Shown piece after piece: positions 1 through 8,840 of a DNA stretch of 64,000 nt. The notes under the pieces were generated by a model that did not search any database, was not told where the DNA came from, and was given only the letters and a program-made list of their open reading frames with translations. Location of the stretch: positions 10,077-74,076 of the forward strand of contig JBKQIF010000046.1 of NCBI GenBank assembly GCA_052148435.1, read 5' to 3'. A program made the position numbers and the translations under genes. This stretch comes from JBEKYD01 sp052148435 (GTDB lineage Bacteria > Acidobacteriota > Terriglobia > Bryobacterales > Bryobacteraceae). Within the stretch, counting starts at the first letter, position 1. Each line of letters starts with the position of its first letter.

Positions 1-227
1 GTCCATTCTCTGGCGATCCACACCGCCAGGTACCCCTTGCCGACATCCAGTAGCAGGGTCGCCACCCCGGCCAACCGGCCGGTCGTCCGTAAAACATTGG
101 TGGCGCCGATGTTGCCGCTGCCCGCGGCGCGCACATCGCGGCCGGTCTTCCATCGCACCAGCAAGTAGCCGAAAGGAATCGAGCCCAGTAAATAGGCCAC
201 CAGTAAAACTGCCAGCGGGATCGTCAA
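1..227 (-). CDS. plsY: Glycerol-3-phosphate acyltransferase PlsY (partial, N-terminal part)
   Basis: The first about 75 residues of a PlsY-type membrane acyltransferase, which transfers acyl groups from acyl-phosphate to glycerol-3-phosphate in phospholipid synthesis; the rest lies left of the window. A hydrophobic first helix is followed by GSIPFGYLLVRW and then SGNIGATNVLR, both family signatures. The start is a TTG at 225-227 that overlaps the TGA of the upstream thpR gene as TTGA, so translation is probably coupled. No ATG is available at the right place. The family assignment is clear from the two motifs. Confidence 0.85.
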   Translation of the reverse strand, partial: MTIPLAVLLVAYLLGSIPFGYLLVRWKTGRDVRAAGSGNIGATNVLRTTGRLAGVATLLLDVGKGYLAVWIAREW

Positions 228-766
228 GTTAGGGCAAGCTCCGCAAGTTTAGTGTACACGGAACCACCGGGGCGTAACTGGCTTTCGTAAAGAAAGAAAC
301 GGCGCGCTTCAAATTGTCCGAAATCGACGCTCGATGCCATAAGCGCCCTGGACATCTCGCCGAGATCAACCCGCTCCCGGATGCGGGCCAAGGTCAGGTG
401 AGGGGAGAATGTCCGCGTCTCGCGCGGGATGCCCAGCCCGGCAATGGCATTATCGGTGTCAGCCGCCAATTCCTTCAGCCCCGGCGCTTCGACGCTGCAA
501 CAAAACACTCGCGGTTTGCGGTTATCGGGGAAGAACTGAACCCCGCGTATCGAAACCGCGATCGGGAGGCGGCGCGGCAAACCGGCGAGCGCGGTCTGCA
601 AGTCCGGGAGACGCTCCCGCGGCCACTGTCCGATGAACTTGGTGGTGATGTGCAAATTGCCCGCTGGAGTCCATTGGATCGGCGCCGTACGCCTGAGCCT
701 TTCCAGAAACCGCCGGATGTTTTCCAGGGCCTCGGCTTCAAGTTCCAGGCCGGTGAATAATCGCAT
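224..766 (-). CDS. thpR: RNA 2',3'-cyclic phosphodiesterase (2'-5' RNA ligase family)
   Basis: 180 residues, the usual length for ThpR/LigT. It carries both HxTx motifs of the 2H phosphoesterase superfamily: HITTKF near residue 39 and HLTLAR near residue 123. The family hydrolyses 2',3'-cyclic phosphates on RNA ends in the cytoplasm; the true substrate in vivo is unclear. The start MRLFTGLEL fits the family N-terminus (normally MRLFxAI). It overlaps plsY downstream by four bases. Confidence 0.88.
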   Translation of the reverse strand: MRLFTGLELEAEALENIRRFLERLRRTAPIQWTPAGNLHITTKFIGQWPRERLPDLQTALAGLPRRLPIAVSIRGVQFFPDNRKPRVFCCSVEAPGLKELAADTDNAIAGLGIPRETRTFSPHLTLARIRERVDLGEMSRALMASSVDFGQFEARRFFLYESQLRPGGSVYTKLAELALT

Positions 767-790
767 GATCGCTTCTCATTGTATTTCCTT

Positions 791-890
791 GTGGGGCAGG
801 CGATTCGCCCGCCCGCAGGCGGCAGGCCGCAAACGTCGGGCGAAAAAGGCCCACCAGGCGGCCGGCCGCAGACCGGAGGTCCGCCCCACC
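791..890. repeat. GC-rich palindromic repeat, GTGGGGCAGG family
   Basis: The 100-base stretch begins GTGGGGCAGG and ends GTCCGCCCCACC, so its ends are inverted. The inside is rich in GGCCGG/CCGGCC runs that can pair. It fills the gap between the divergent thpR and glycosylase genes. Related starts occur at 8718 and 13379. No coding potential was seen. Confidence 0.5.
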
Positions 891-912
891 ATTCGCGCTT
901 TTTCGCGCGAAG

Positions 913-1509
913 ATGGTGTCTGTGCGGTTCGGTCCCGTTCTGCGGCGCGCTTTTTACGAGCGCCAAACCTTGGAAGTCGCCCGCGATCTGGTGGGCAAGG
1001 TGCTCGTTCACGGCGCGGCGGCGGGAATCATCGTGGAAACCGAAGCCTACCCAGGGCGCGACGACCTGGCTTCCCACTCGGCCCGCGGCATCACCGATCG
1101 TACCCGGGTGATTTTCGGACCGCCGGGCCACGCCTACGTCTACCTGATTTATGGAATGTACGAATGCCTCAACCTGGTGGCCGAACCGGATGGCCAACCG
1201 GGCTGCGTGCTCCTGCGCGCCATCGAGCCCGTGAGCGGCATCGAGTTGATGCAACGCCGCCGGCCGGCCGCGCGCAAGCCCGAGGAACTGGCTTCGGGCC
1301 CGGGCAAACTGACCCGCGCGCTGGGCGTGACCCTGGCTCATTACGGAGCGGACGTCACGCGCGGCCCGCTCGTGGTCCGCCAACCCGCTGAACCGCGGAC
1401 GCTCGAGATCGTGGCCACGCCGCGCATCAACATCAACCACTGCATTGACCTGCCCTACCGCTTCATCGCTCGCGGCAATCGCTTCGTCAGCCGTGGCGCG
1501 GACTCTTAG
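913..1509 (+). CDS. DNA-3-methyladenine glycosylase (AAG/MPG family)
   Basis: 198 residues matching the alkyladenine glycosylase family (base excision repair of 3-methyladenine, hypoxanthine and similar lesions). Visible landmarks are ARDLVGKVLVH, the active-site stretch IVETEAYPGRDD with the catalytic glutamate, GPPGHAYVYLIYGMYECLN with the DNA-intercalating tyrosine, and ASGPGKLTRALGV. The enzyme is complete and stands alone downstream of a palindromic repeat. Start at the ATG at 913; the preceding frame is repeat-derived. Confidence 0.9.
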   Translation: MVSVRFGPVLRRAFYERQTLEVARDLVGKVLVHGAAAGIIVETEAYPGRDDLASHSARGITDRTRVIFGPPGHAYVYLIYGMYECLNLVAEPDGQPGCVLLRAIEPVSGIELMQRRRPAARKPEELASGPGKLTRALGVTLAHYGADVTRGPLVVRQPAEPRTLEIVATPRININHCIDLPYRFIARGNRFVSRGADS

Positions 1510-1671
1510 TCCGCAGCGCCGAGTCTTGTGGCATGCCGCAGGCGGCAAGCGTCGGCATGAGTGCCGGCGCGGCAAGGCGGAGCGCCACGAGGGATCCGAT
1601 GACGTTAGCGAACTTTAATGCGCCCCTCGGCGCGGATTCTGTAACCGCCCGTACCGCTCTTCGTCTACCGT

Positions 1672-2496
1672 ATGGAACTGGATGGGCCATATATGGCACG
1701 GAGCGGGATGCGGCCAGCGGCCCGCATCAGTGGACAGGCCATCATCGACGAGCTGACGCGCAACATGGAATTAGGCCGTCTGGAGATGGCTTATAGCGTC
1801 CTGTTGCCGTGCGTTTTCAGCGTTTATCTGCACCCCGACGACTACGCGCGGCTGGTGGGCGTGGGCGAGCTGATCAAGGAAGACGCGCGCAAGGCGCTGG
1901 CGGCGCGCATGGCGGAGTGGAACCGCAAAGGCGCTTTGTTCCGCCGCGGCTCGGCGCGCAAGCAGTATCGAATCGCACAGAACGACTTCTGGATCGAATG
2001 GTTCGCCGACAGCGAAGGCTCGGTTCCGGCGGGCGACGTGGAAATCCACTCCGAGCTGAACGACTCCGTGCAACCGGGATACCGCGGCGCCAAGACCACC
2101 CTGATCGATCGCGAGCCGTCGGTGACCTCGGCGCGCGTGGCAAGCGATCGCGCCAGTACCCGCCACCAGCCGGATCGCGTGTACGCGGAAATTCAATACC
2201 GGGACGATTCCGGGCCGCAGACCTATTACATGACCCAAAACGAGGTCAGCGTCGGGCGCGGCGGCGAGGATTTGTGGGTGGACGTGCCGCTCTATTCCAG
2301 CGAAGAAGTCTCGCGCGAACACCTCAGGCTGCGGCGGGACCCCGCCACCGGGGTTTTCGCTATCGTCGACCAGAGCCGTAACGGCACCTGGGTGAACGGC
2401 CGGCGCCTCGAGCGCGGCGCGGAAGAAAAGTTGCCGGACCGGGCCGAGATCGGCGTGGCCGAAGTGATCAAGCTGACATTTCAAGCGCGGAGGTAA
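1672..2496 (+). CDS. FhaA-like protein: N-terminal FhaA-type domain plus C-terminal FHA domain
   Basis: 274 residues. The N-terminal part (roughly residues 20-90, with FSVYLHPDDYARL) resembles the FhaA N-terminal domain of actinobacteria (DUF3662). The C-terminal FHA domain (about 180-272) has the phosphothreonine-binding pattern: VGRGG, SREHLRL, and QSRNGTWVNGRRL. FHA domains read phosphothreonine made by Ser/Thr kinases, and such a kinase is encoded 1 kb downstream. The start is uncertain: ATG at 1672 or 1693. It heads an apparent operon with the microprotein, phosphatase, kinase and SEDS-PBP genes. FhaA homology is by eye and should be tested by profile search. Confidence 0.75.
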   Translation: MELDGPYMARSGMRPAARISGQAIIDELTRNMELGRLEMAYSVLLPCVFSVYLHPDDYARLVGVGELIKEDARKALAARMAEWNRKGALFRRGSARKQYRIAQNDFWIEWFADSEGSVPAGDVEIHSELNDSVQPGYRGAKTTLIDREPSVTSARVASDRASTRHQPDRVYAEIQYRDDSGPQTYYMTQNEVSVGRGGEDLWVDVPLYSSEEVSREHLRLRRDPATGVFAIVDQSRNGTWVNGRRLERGAEEKLPDRAEIGVAEVIKLTFQARR

Positions 2497-2502
2497 TTCC
2501 CC

Positions 2503-2601
2503 ATGGAACATTTGTACCGCCTGCATACAGACTTCGTGGTATTGTTCCTGGTTTTTGTTTCGCTGTTTGTGCTGGCACACCTGTGGAAACGCGAACCTTA
2601 A
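2503..2601 (+). CDS. Small single-span membrane protein, 32 residues
   Basis: A short ORF starting ATG at 2503. A strong Shine-Dalgarno GGAGG lies at 2489-2493, nine bases upstream and overlapping the end of the FHA gene. The product is 32 residues: a short polar N-terminus, one hydrophobic segment from about residue 11 to 27 (FVVLFLVFVSLFVLAHL), and the charged end WKREP. The stop at 2599-2601 overlaps the GTG start of the phosphatase by 19 bases in another frame, consistent with coupled translation. Function unknown. In mycobacteria fhaB sits in the equivalent place and starts with one membrane span, so this could be a reduced relative; that is inference. Confidence 0.65.
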   Translation: MEHLYRLHTDFVVLFLVFVSLFVLAHLWKREP

Positions 2602-3494
2602 GCGCGGGCGTTTGGCGTCCGGCCGCCGCCACCGATACGGGCTTGGTGCGCGCGCGCAACGAAGACCGCTATTGGGCGGATGCCGGGCGCGGCGTGTTCC
2701 TGGTGGTGGACGGCGTGGGTGGGCAGGCCGCCGGCGAAATTGCGGCGGAAACCGCCGTGGCCGCCATCCGCGAATCGGTGTTCGAGGCAGGCCCGCCGGA
2801 CGAGCGCGTACGCCGCGCCATCGCCCACGCCAACCACCGCATCTATTCCAGGTCGCAAGCCGAAGCGTCGCTCCACGGCATGGCATGCGTGCTCACCCTG
2901 GCGCTGGTGGAGGGCGATGAGATCACCATCGGGCACGTGGGCGATTCGCGCCTCTACCTGATCTGGAACGGCTCGATCCGCAAGCTCACCAGCGACCATT
3001 CGCCGGTGGGCGAAGACGAAGATGCCGGCGAGTTGAGCGAACTCGAAGCCATGCGGCACCCGCGGCGCAACGAGGTTTTTCGCGACGTGGGCTCGCGGCC
3101 GCGTGCGGCCGACGAACCCGGATTCGTCGAGATCCGCCGCTGCCGGTTTCGTCCGGAAGCCGCGATTCTGCTGTGCAGCGACGGGCTCACCGATAATCTG
3201 ACATCCGCCGAAGTGCGCGAAATCGTGGAACGCTTCGAAGGCCGTGAAGGCGATGCCGCACGCGTCGCAGCCGAACTGGTGGAAGCGGCCAATGCCCGCG
3301 GAGGCGCCGATAACATCACAGTGCTGTTCGTGCCGGGGCCGAAGTTTCGCGGCTCGGCCGGCGCCACGCGCCCCCGCCTGGCCACCACCCGCGCCCGGCG
3401 CACGATACGCCGCTTTACCAGCCGCGGGGCGTTTCTGGCCTACGGGCTGCTGATCGGCATGCTGGTGTGGGCCGTGCTGCGGGCCAGGGGATAA
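2583..3494 (+). CDS. PP2C-type Ser/Thr protein phosphatase (PstP-like), membrane anchored
   Basis: 303 residues, GTG start at 2583. PPM motifs are in order: RNEDRYW, LVVDGVGGQAAG (metal-binding Asp), IGHVGDSRLY, LTSDHS, LCSDGLTDNL and GGADNITVLFV. These provide the metal-binding acidic residues of the family. A C-terminal hydrophobic helix (about residues 278-300) should anchor it in the membrane with the catalytic domain inside. It sits directly before the kinase, the usual pairing of PstP with PknB, so the kinase and its FHA or cell-wall substrates are likely targets. Compared with PstP, the extracytoplasmic tail is missing. Confidence 0.88.
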   Translation: METRTLSAGVWRPAAATDTGLVRARNEDRYWADAGRGVFLVVDGVGGQAAGEIAAETAVAAIRESVFEAGPPDERVRRAIAHANHRIYSRSQAEASLHGMACVLTLALVEGDEITIGHVGDSRLYLIWNGSIRKLTSDHSPVGEDEDAGELSELEAMRHPRRNEVFRDVGSRPRAADEPGFVEIRRCRFRPEAAILLCSDGLTDNLTSAEVREIVERFEGREGDAARVAAELVEAANARGGADNITVLFVPGPKFRGSAGATRPRLATTRARRTIRRFTSRGAFLAYGLLIGMLVWAVLRARG

Positions 3495-3497
3495 AGC

Positions 3498-5246
3498 GTG
3501 CCAACCCCGCAAAGAATCGGGCGCTACGAAATCGTGCGGCGGATCGGCCACAGCATGACCGACGTCTACCTGGCCATCGATACGGTGGCGAACCGGCCGG
3601 CGGCGCTCAAACTCATCCGCCCCGGCGACGACGCGGTTACGCGGATGATGGTCGAAGCCGAGAGGCGCGGCGCGGCCATTCAGCGCGAGATGCGGGCGCT
3701 CGATCCGCGCGTGGTCGAGATCTACGACTACGGCGAGAAGGACGGCTTCTTCTTCGTCGCTATGCAGTACGTGGAAGGACGCAACCTGGCGGAGGTGCTG
3801 GAGCGCGAACGGGTAATGGACCCGGACCGCGCCACCGTCATCGCGCTCGAAATCTGCGAGCAGTTGGCCAAGTTTCACACCTGGCAATCGGCGGTGGTGC
3901 ACGGCGATATCAAACCGTCGAATATCCACCTGGGACCGAACGACACCGTGCGCCTGCTCGATTTCGGCATCGCCAAAACGCTGCGCGCTTCCGGCGAAGC
4001 CACCGCTTTGCACTTCGGCAGCCCGGGCTATTGCGCCCCGGAGCGGCTTTCGCGATCGCAGGTGGATCAACAATCGGACCTGTGGGCGGTGGGCGCGACG
4101 CTGTACGAAATGCTGGCCGGCGCCCCCCCGTATCGCGCCGAAGACACGCGCAAGCTGGAAAACCTGATTCGCTCGCGCCGGCGGCCGCGGGCGCTTCCGC
4201 CCACTTGCCCGAGGGCGTTGCGCGCCATCGTCACCAAGGCGCTGGCTTCGGGTCCCGAGGCGCGCTACCGTTCGGCCCACGAATTTCTGGCCGACCTGCA
4301 GGCGGCGCTGGAACGCCGGCCCACCGCCGCGGAAAAGGAGCAACGCGCCGCGCGCGGCGCCACCGCCACCATGGATGCGGCGCGCGAATACCTGCGCAAA
4401 GCCACGCGCACCATCGCCCGCGTGCGGCAGATGGTCAAGCTGGGCAGCGCCGCGGCGTGGTTCGCGCTGGGCATGGCGCTCTGGATCGGCGGCACGCTCG
4501 GCTGGCAGTTGTGGCGCGACCGCCAGGCGCGGCTGATCCTGCCGCACCCCGCCATTCCGCCGGCGCCGCGCGTGGAATTGGGCCGGCATGAGGCTGCTCC
4601 GGTTGCGGCAGCCCCGGGCGCGGCGTTCGCCGCCACCGCCGCCGCCGCGGCGGAGCGGATTTTGAACGACTATCGCACCAGCGACGATCCGCTGCTGCAC
4701 GACTTCGATTGGTACCAGGCCGAGATCCTGCTCCAGCGCGCTGTGGCGGCGGGCTCGAGCGGCGACCACGTTCTGGGCGAGCTGGCTCTCAGTAAAGGCT
4801 ACGCCACGCTCGAACGGCTGGACGGCGATGGCTACTCCGCAACGGCGGCGGCGCACCTCGGCAACTCGGCGCGCGACGATTTCAACCAGGCCGCGCGCCG
4901 CATGCCGGCCGACCCCGCACCGTATCTCGGCATGGCGCGCCTCTACGTTTACTTCCTGCCGAACGTGGATCAAGCCATGCGCGAGTTCGCGGCGGCCGCA
5001 CGGCTAGGCACAGTGCCGGGCAAGCGCGAGGTCGAGCAGCAGGGCGACGCCTATCGTCTGCGCGCAGCGCGCCTGGCGGCCACGCAGCCGCAGCTCGCGC
5101 GGCGCGACGCCGATACCGCGCGCGGATTCTACCAGCGCATTCGCGGTTTCGACCGGGTAGAGCAGCACCTGCGCGAGCTGGCGCAACTGCGTTTCGGCCG
5201 CAAGCTCTCGCGCAGTGCCGCGCAGCGGAGGGACCGATGGCGGTAA
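3498..5246 (+). CDS. Membrane Ser/Thr protein kinase (PknB-like) with unusual catalytic loop
   Basis: 582 residues, GTG start three bases after the phosphatase stop. The kinase domain occupies about 1-275: VAIK-equivalent lysine K38 in AALKLI, catalytic loop HGDIKPSN with D137, DFG at 155-157, and SPGYCAPERL. Two departures stand out: HGD replaces HRD (a non-RD kinase), and the glycine loop is degenerate (RIGHSMTDVYLA). A single membrane helix (about 315-337) leads to an outside region of about 240 residues that looks helical or TPR-like, not the PASTA repeats of PknB. The 3' end overlaps the SEDS-PBP gene by 10 bases. Autophosphorylation might not use the usual activation loop. Confidence 0.87.
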   Translation: MPTPQRIGRYEIVRRIGHSMTDVYLAIDTVANRPAALKLIRPGDDAVTRMMVEAERRGAAIQREMRALDPRVVEIYDYGEKDGFFFVAMQYVEGRNLAEVLERERVMDPDRATVIALEICEQLAKFHTWQSAVVHGDIKPSNIHLGPNDTVRLLDFGIAKTLRASGEATALHFGSPGYCAPERLSRSQVDQQSDLWAVGATLYEMLAGAPPYRAEDTRKLENLIRSRRRPRALPPTCPRALRAIVTKALASGPEARYRSAHEFLADLQAALERRPTAAEKEQRAARGATATMDAAREYLRKATRTIARVRQMVKLGSAAAWFALGMALWIGGTLGWQLWRDRQARLILPHPAIPPAPRVELGRHEAAPVAAAPGAAFAATAAAAAERILNDYRTSDDPLLHDFDWYQAEILLQRAVAAGSSGDHVLGELALSKGYATLERLDGDGYSATAAAHLGNSARDDFNQAARRMPADPAPYLGMARLYVYFLPNVDQAMREFAAAARLGTVPGKREVEQQGDAYRLRAARLAATQPQLARRDADTARGFYQRIRGFDRVEQHLRELAQLRFGRKLSRSAAQRRDRWR

Positions 5247-8200
5247 CTCGCAGTTGGGCCGAAAGCGGAGAGCATCGCCTGGAGCAAAGCCGGGTGGCAT
5301 CCCGCGCGCAAGCCGCCGCACGGAAGCAGAAGCCGGCGTGGGGCGAATTCGTCTGGCTGGTCTCGGCCTCGCTGCTGGTGGCCGCCGGGCTGGCCATGGT
5401 CTTCGCTTCTAAATCGTATTCCTTCGGGGGCGCAGAGCGGCTGGTGAATTTGAACACCGTCAACACGGCGGACGAGCTGCTGCCGCTGCTCGAGCCGTTT
5501 CCCAATCGCGACGAGCGCGCCCTGGCGGCGGAGAAGACCTTCGCGTTCCTCGAACGTACGCGGCCGCTGGCGAACGTCGGCGCGCTGGCTGCGCTGCGCG
5601 TGACGTCCGCGGAAATCGGCGCCGACCCGCGCTGGGACAGCCTGCGCCGGCGTTTCCAGCAGCTCGCCGCGCGTCCGCATCCGCCGCAGCGCATCGCTCT
5701 ATTGCCTCTCTCCAAGCTGAAACCCTTCCTCATCGTCCGCACCGCGGCCCAATTCCGTTCGCAGTATCTGCGCTGGGTAGCGCTCTATTTTGCCGGCTTC
5801 TACCTGGTGGCGCTGGCGTGGCGGCTGGGGCGGTTCGGCGGCGATCGCGCTCTGTTGCCGGCCTTGCAGCTTCTGACCGGTATCGGCCTGATGCTCATGA
5901 CCAGCATGCGCGACCCGCTGCGCGATACGCTCGAATTCCATAAGTTCGCGCTGGGCGTGTTCTTGGGGTGCCTGCTGTTGGCCGCGGCCGCGCTGCCGTG
6001 GAGCGATTATCGCCGCCTCTCGGATTGGTGCTACACGCCCTTGTTTGCCGCCATCGCCCTGTTCGGCCTGCTGCTGCGCTTCGGCCGTGGCCCGGCCGGC
6101 AACGACGCCAAGGTGAATCTCGGCATCTTCCAGCCGGTGGAGCTGATCAAAATCCTGTTGGTGATCTTTCTGGCCGGCTATTGCACGCGCAACTGGGAAC
6201 GGCTGCGCGACCTGCGCGAACGGCGCTTCTTCCCCGGCTTGTTCCGCCGCTTCGGCGTACCCCGGCTGGAGCACGTGGCGCCGGTGGTGGTGGGCGTCGC
6301 GGTCGCGGTCGCCATGTTCTTCGTGCTGAAAGATCTGGGGCCGGCGCTGGTCATCATCTTCCTGTTCCTTTCCATGTTCAGCGTAGCGCGCGGCCGTTTG
6401 CCGCTGGCGCTGGCGGGGCTGGTGCTGATGGCCGGCGCGGTGTTCGTGGGCTACCGGATGGGCCAGCCGAAGACCGTGGTCGAGCGCATCGATATGTGGC
6501 TGGCGCCGTGGGATAACGACGTTCACGGCGGCAACCAACTGGCCCACTCCATCTGGGCGTTCTCAACCGGCGGCCCTACCGGATCCGGGCCCGGATGGGG
6601 CGATCCGGAAATGATTCCGGCGGGCAATACCGACCTGGTGCTGCCGGCGGTGGGCGAAGAATGGGGCTTCGCCGGCGTGGTCGCGGTGATCCTGCTGCTC
6701 GGCTTCCTGGTGGCCCGCGCCCTGCGCGCGGCGGCCCGCGCGGAAACCCATTTCGGCTTCTTTTTGGCGTTGGGCTTGGCCTGCCTCATCGCCTATGAAA
6801 TGCTGCTGATCAGCTCCGGCGTGCTGGGTTTATTGCCGCTTTCGGGCGTGGTGTCGCCGTTTCTCAGCTCCGGCAATACCGCTATGCTGGCCAATTTCCT
6901 GATCTTCGCCGTGATCGCCGCCATCTCGGCCGACCGCCGCCCCGATCCGCTTGACGACCTGCTGCGCCTTCCGCTTCGCTCGCTCAAGCTGGCGCTCGCG
7001 GCCATGGCCGTGGTCCTGGTGGCCGCGGCGGCGCGCTACCAGGTCTTCGAAGACCGCCAGTACCTGGCGCGCGACGCCAATTCTTTCGAAGAAGACGGCG
7101 TCAAGCGGCCGCAACATAACCCGCGGCTCAACTCGATTGCGCGCGAGATTCCGCGCGGAACGATTTACGACCGCAACGGCATTCCGCTCGCCACCAGCAG
7201 TTGGGAGGAACTGGAACGCCATCGCACCGAATATGAAGGCATGGGGATATCGATCGAGACGGTCTGCGCCCGCCTGGACAGCCGCCACTATCCCTTTGGA
7301 TCCGCCGTCGAGCATGTGACCGGCGACCTGCGCACGGCCGAGAACTTTCACGCCACCAACGCTTCGCTGGTGGAGCACGATTCGGGCCGCACGCTGCAGG
7401 GCTACGATTTTGCCGAGCTGGCCGGCCTGGTGCGCTACCGGCATGAGCCCGGCAATCCGGCGATGGCGCGCGTGCTCGGGCGCGACCGCAACGTGCACCT
7501 GACGCTGGACGCGCGCTTGCAACTGAAGGCGCGTGAAATCCTGGTCAAGCACATGACCGGGACCGGAGAGACAAAAGGCGCGGTGGTGGTGATGTCGGCG
7601 GCCACCGGCGACGTGCTGGCGCTGGTGAGCGAGCCCGAGCCCGCGCCGCCCGGCACGCGCGCGGCCGCGCCCACGCCGGACGAGCTGTTGGACCGCGCCC
7701 GCTACGGTGAATACCCGCCCGGCTCGACCTTCAAGCTGGTGACGGCCATGGCCGCGCTGCGCGCCAATCCCGGCCTGACCCATCGCACCTATCTGTGCCG
7801 CGCCTTGCCCGACGGCCGCGCCGGCAATACCATTCCCGGCTGGAACCGTCCAATCAAGGACGATATCGGCGACCGGGCTCACGGCACGCTGGATATGGGG
7901 CAGGCCATCGCGGTTTCCTGCAACGCGTATTTCGCGCAGTTGGGGGTGCACGACGTGGGCAGCGATGCGCTGGCCGCAACCGCCGCCCGCCTGGGCATCG
8001 ATACCGGCGACATCCGCGAGTTGCGCAAGGCGCTGCCCTTCGCCGCCTACGGGCAGGGCCCCGTGCTGATTTCGCCCTTCAAGATGGCGCGCGTAGCCGC
8101 AACCATCGCCGCCGGAGGACGCATGCCGGAGGGCCGCTGGATCTCCGGCGCCGCCAATCCGCGCAACGACCCGCCGCTTGACGTGTTGCCCGCCGCGCAG

Positions 8201-8485
8201 GCCGATTTTCTGGCCGGCGCCATGCGGCGCGTGGTCACCGAAGGCACCGGGCGCAACGCCATGGCGGGCGCCAGCATCGCTTTCGCAGGCAAGACCGGGA
8301 CGGCGCAGCTCGACCAAGGCATGCCGCACTCCTGGTTCGCCGGCTTTGCGCCCTACGATGGCGACGCCTCGCGGCGCATCGCCTTCGCCGTGGTGGTGGA
8401 ACGCGGCGGCTACGGAGCGCGCGTGGCGGCGCCGGTGGCGCGCGAAGTAATGGAAGCCGCCGCGCAGTTGGGGATTTTGCGATGA
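5237..8485 (+). CDS. Fused SEDS glycosyltransferase and class B penicillin-binding protein (RodA/FtsW::PbpA)
   Basis: 1082 residues in one uninterrupted frame. An N-terminal membrane helix (about 36-56) and an extra non-membrane stretch precede a RodA/FtsW polytopic domain (about 170-600). That domain includes the conserved loop ending IPAGNTDLVLPAVGEEWG, where Asp466 matches the catalytic aspartate of SEDS polymerases. A further helix leads into a class B transpeptidase: RGTIYDRNG (about 640), PPGSTFKLV with nucleophile Ser830 and Lys833, SCN at 894-896 and KTGT at 1019-1022. One chain therefore holds glycan polymerase and crosslinking activities that are normally encoded by two adjacent genes (rodA, pbpA). 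It overlaps the kinase gene, tying it to the phospho-signalling genes. No frameshift or deletion is visible. Confidence 0.9.
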   Translation: MAVTRSWAESGEHRLEQSRVASRAQAAARKQKPAWGEFVWLVSASLLVAAGLAMVFASKSYSFGGAERLVNLNTVNTADELLPLLEPFPNRDERALAAEKTFAFLERTRPLANVGALAALRVTSAEIGADPRWDSLRRRFQQLAARPHPPQRIALLPLSKLKPFLIVRTAAQFRSQYLRWVALYFAGFYLVALAWRLGRFGGDRALLPALQLLTGIGLMLMTSMRDPLRDTLEFHKFALGVFLGCLLLAAAALPWSDYRRLSDWCYTPLFAAIALFGLLLRFGRGPAGNDAKVNLGIFQPVELIKILLVIFLAGYCTRNWERLRDLRERRFFPGLFRRFGVPRLEHVAPVVVGVAVAVAMFFVLKDLGPALVIIFLFLSMFSVARGRLPLALAGLVLMAGAVFVGYRMGQPKTVVERIDMWLAPWDNDVHGGNQLAHSIWAFSTGGPTGSGPGWGDPEMIPAGNTDLVLPAVGEEWGFAGVVAVILLLGFLVARALRAAARAETHFGFFLALGLACLIAYEMLLISSGVLGLLPLSGVVSPFLSSGNTAMLANFLIFAVIAAISADRRPDPLDDLLRLPLRSLKLALAAMAVVLVAAAARYQVFEDRQYLARDANSFEEDGVKRPQHNPRLNSIAREIPRGTIYDRNGIPLATSSWEELERHRTEYEGMGISIETVCARLDSRHYPFGSAVEHVTGDLRTAENFHATNASLVEHDSGRTLQGYDFAELAGLVRYRHEPGNPAMARVLGRDRNVHLTLDARLQLKAREILVKHMTGTGETKGAVVVMSAATGDVLALVSEPEPAPPGTRAAAPTPDELLDRARYGEYPPGSTFKLVTAMAALRANPGLTHRTYLCRALPDGRAGNTIPGWNRPIKDDIGDRAHGTLDMGQAIAVSCNAYFAQLGVHDVGSDALAATAARLGIDTGDIRELRKALPFAAYGQGPVLISPFKMARVAATIAAGGRMPEGRWISGAANPRNDPPLDVLPAAQADFLAGAMRRVVTEGTGRNAMAGASIAFAGKTGTAQLDQGMPHSWFAGFAPYDGDASRRIAFAVVVERGGYGARVAAPVAREVMEAAAQLGILR

Positions 8486-8840
8486 GGGTGTATTACCGCC
8501 GGTGGGACAGACCATCGCATTTTGTGGCCGGGCATCGTGCTCGTGCCGCGGGTATGCTTGCCGGCAGCGCCGAAATTCGTCTCGGCGTTCTTGCGATTCG
8601 CCCGTCGGACTTTCCTGGGGTTGGAACGATTCTCGTGGCGCACGCACTCGTGCGTGCCGCGTCGAGACTCATCTCGACGCCCGCGCTCCACCGGGATAAT
8701 CCCTCGGATCGCCCTCTGTGGGGCAGGTTGGAAACCTGCGGACCGATTGGGGACGCCCTCTGGGCCCGGTCATTCCCCATCGAGCCCGAAACCGATGCCA
8801 ACGCAAATGCTACGCGATCGCATGTTCGGAGGGTACAACC
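8486..8840. repeat. Non-coding 355-base gap made largely of palindromic repeats
   Basis: No convincing ORF. From left to right it holds a GTGGGACAGACCATCG element (8502-8517, matching one at 39023), a small hairpin with arms CGCCGA/TCGGCG near 8573-8592, the two-hairpin repeat at 8635-8680, and GTGGGGCAGGTTGGAAACCTG at 8718. The last about 60 bases carry GGAGG at 8828-8832 before the FHA gene start. Confidence 0.5.
8635..8680. repeat. Two-hairpin repeat, copy A
   Basis: 46 bases forming two stems: GGCGCACGCA with TGCGTGCC, then CGTCGAGA with TCTCGACG. Copy B at 9638-9683 has the same layout with paired substitutions in the second stem, so the fold itself appears conserved. Confidence 0.6.

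Noticed and set aside
2598..4973. Antisense open frame of 791 codons over the phosphatase and kinase genes
   Set aside because: High-GC shadow frame: low-complexity Arg/His/Ala composition, no known motif, and opposed by well-supported genes on the other strand.
6830..8647. Antisense open frame of 605 codons over the SEDS-PBP gene
   Set aside because: Shadow of the real gene; composition is unlike a real protein and no ribosome site or family match.
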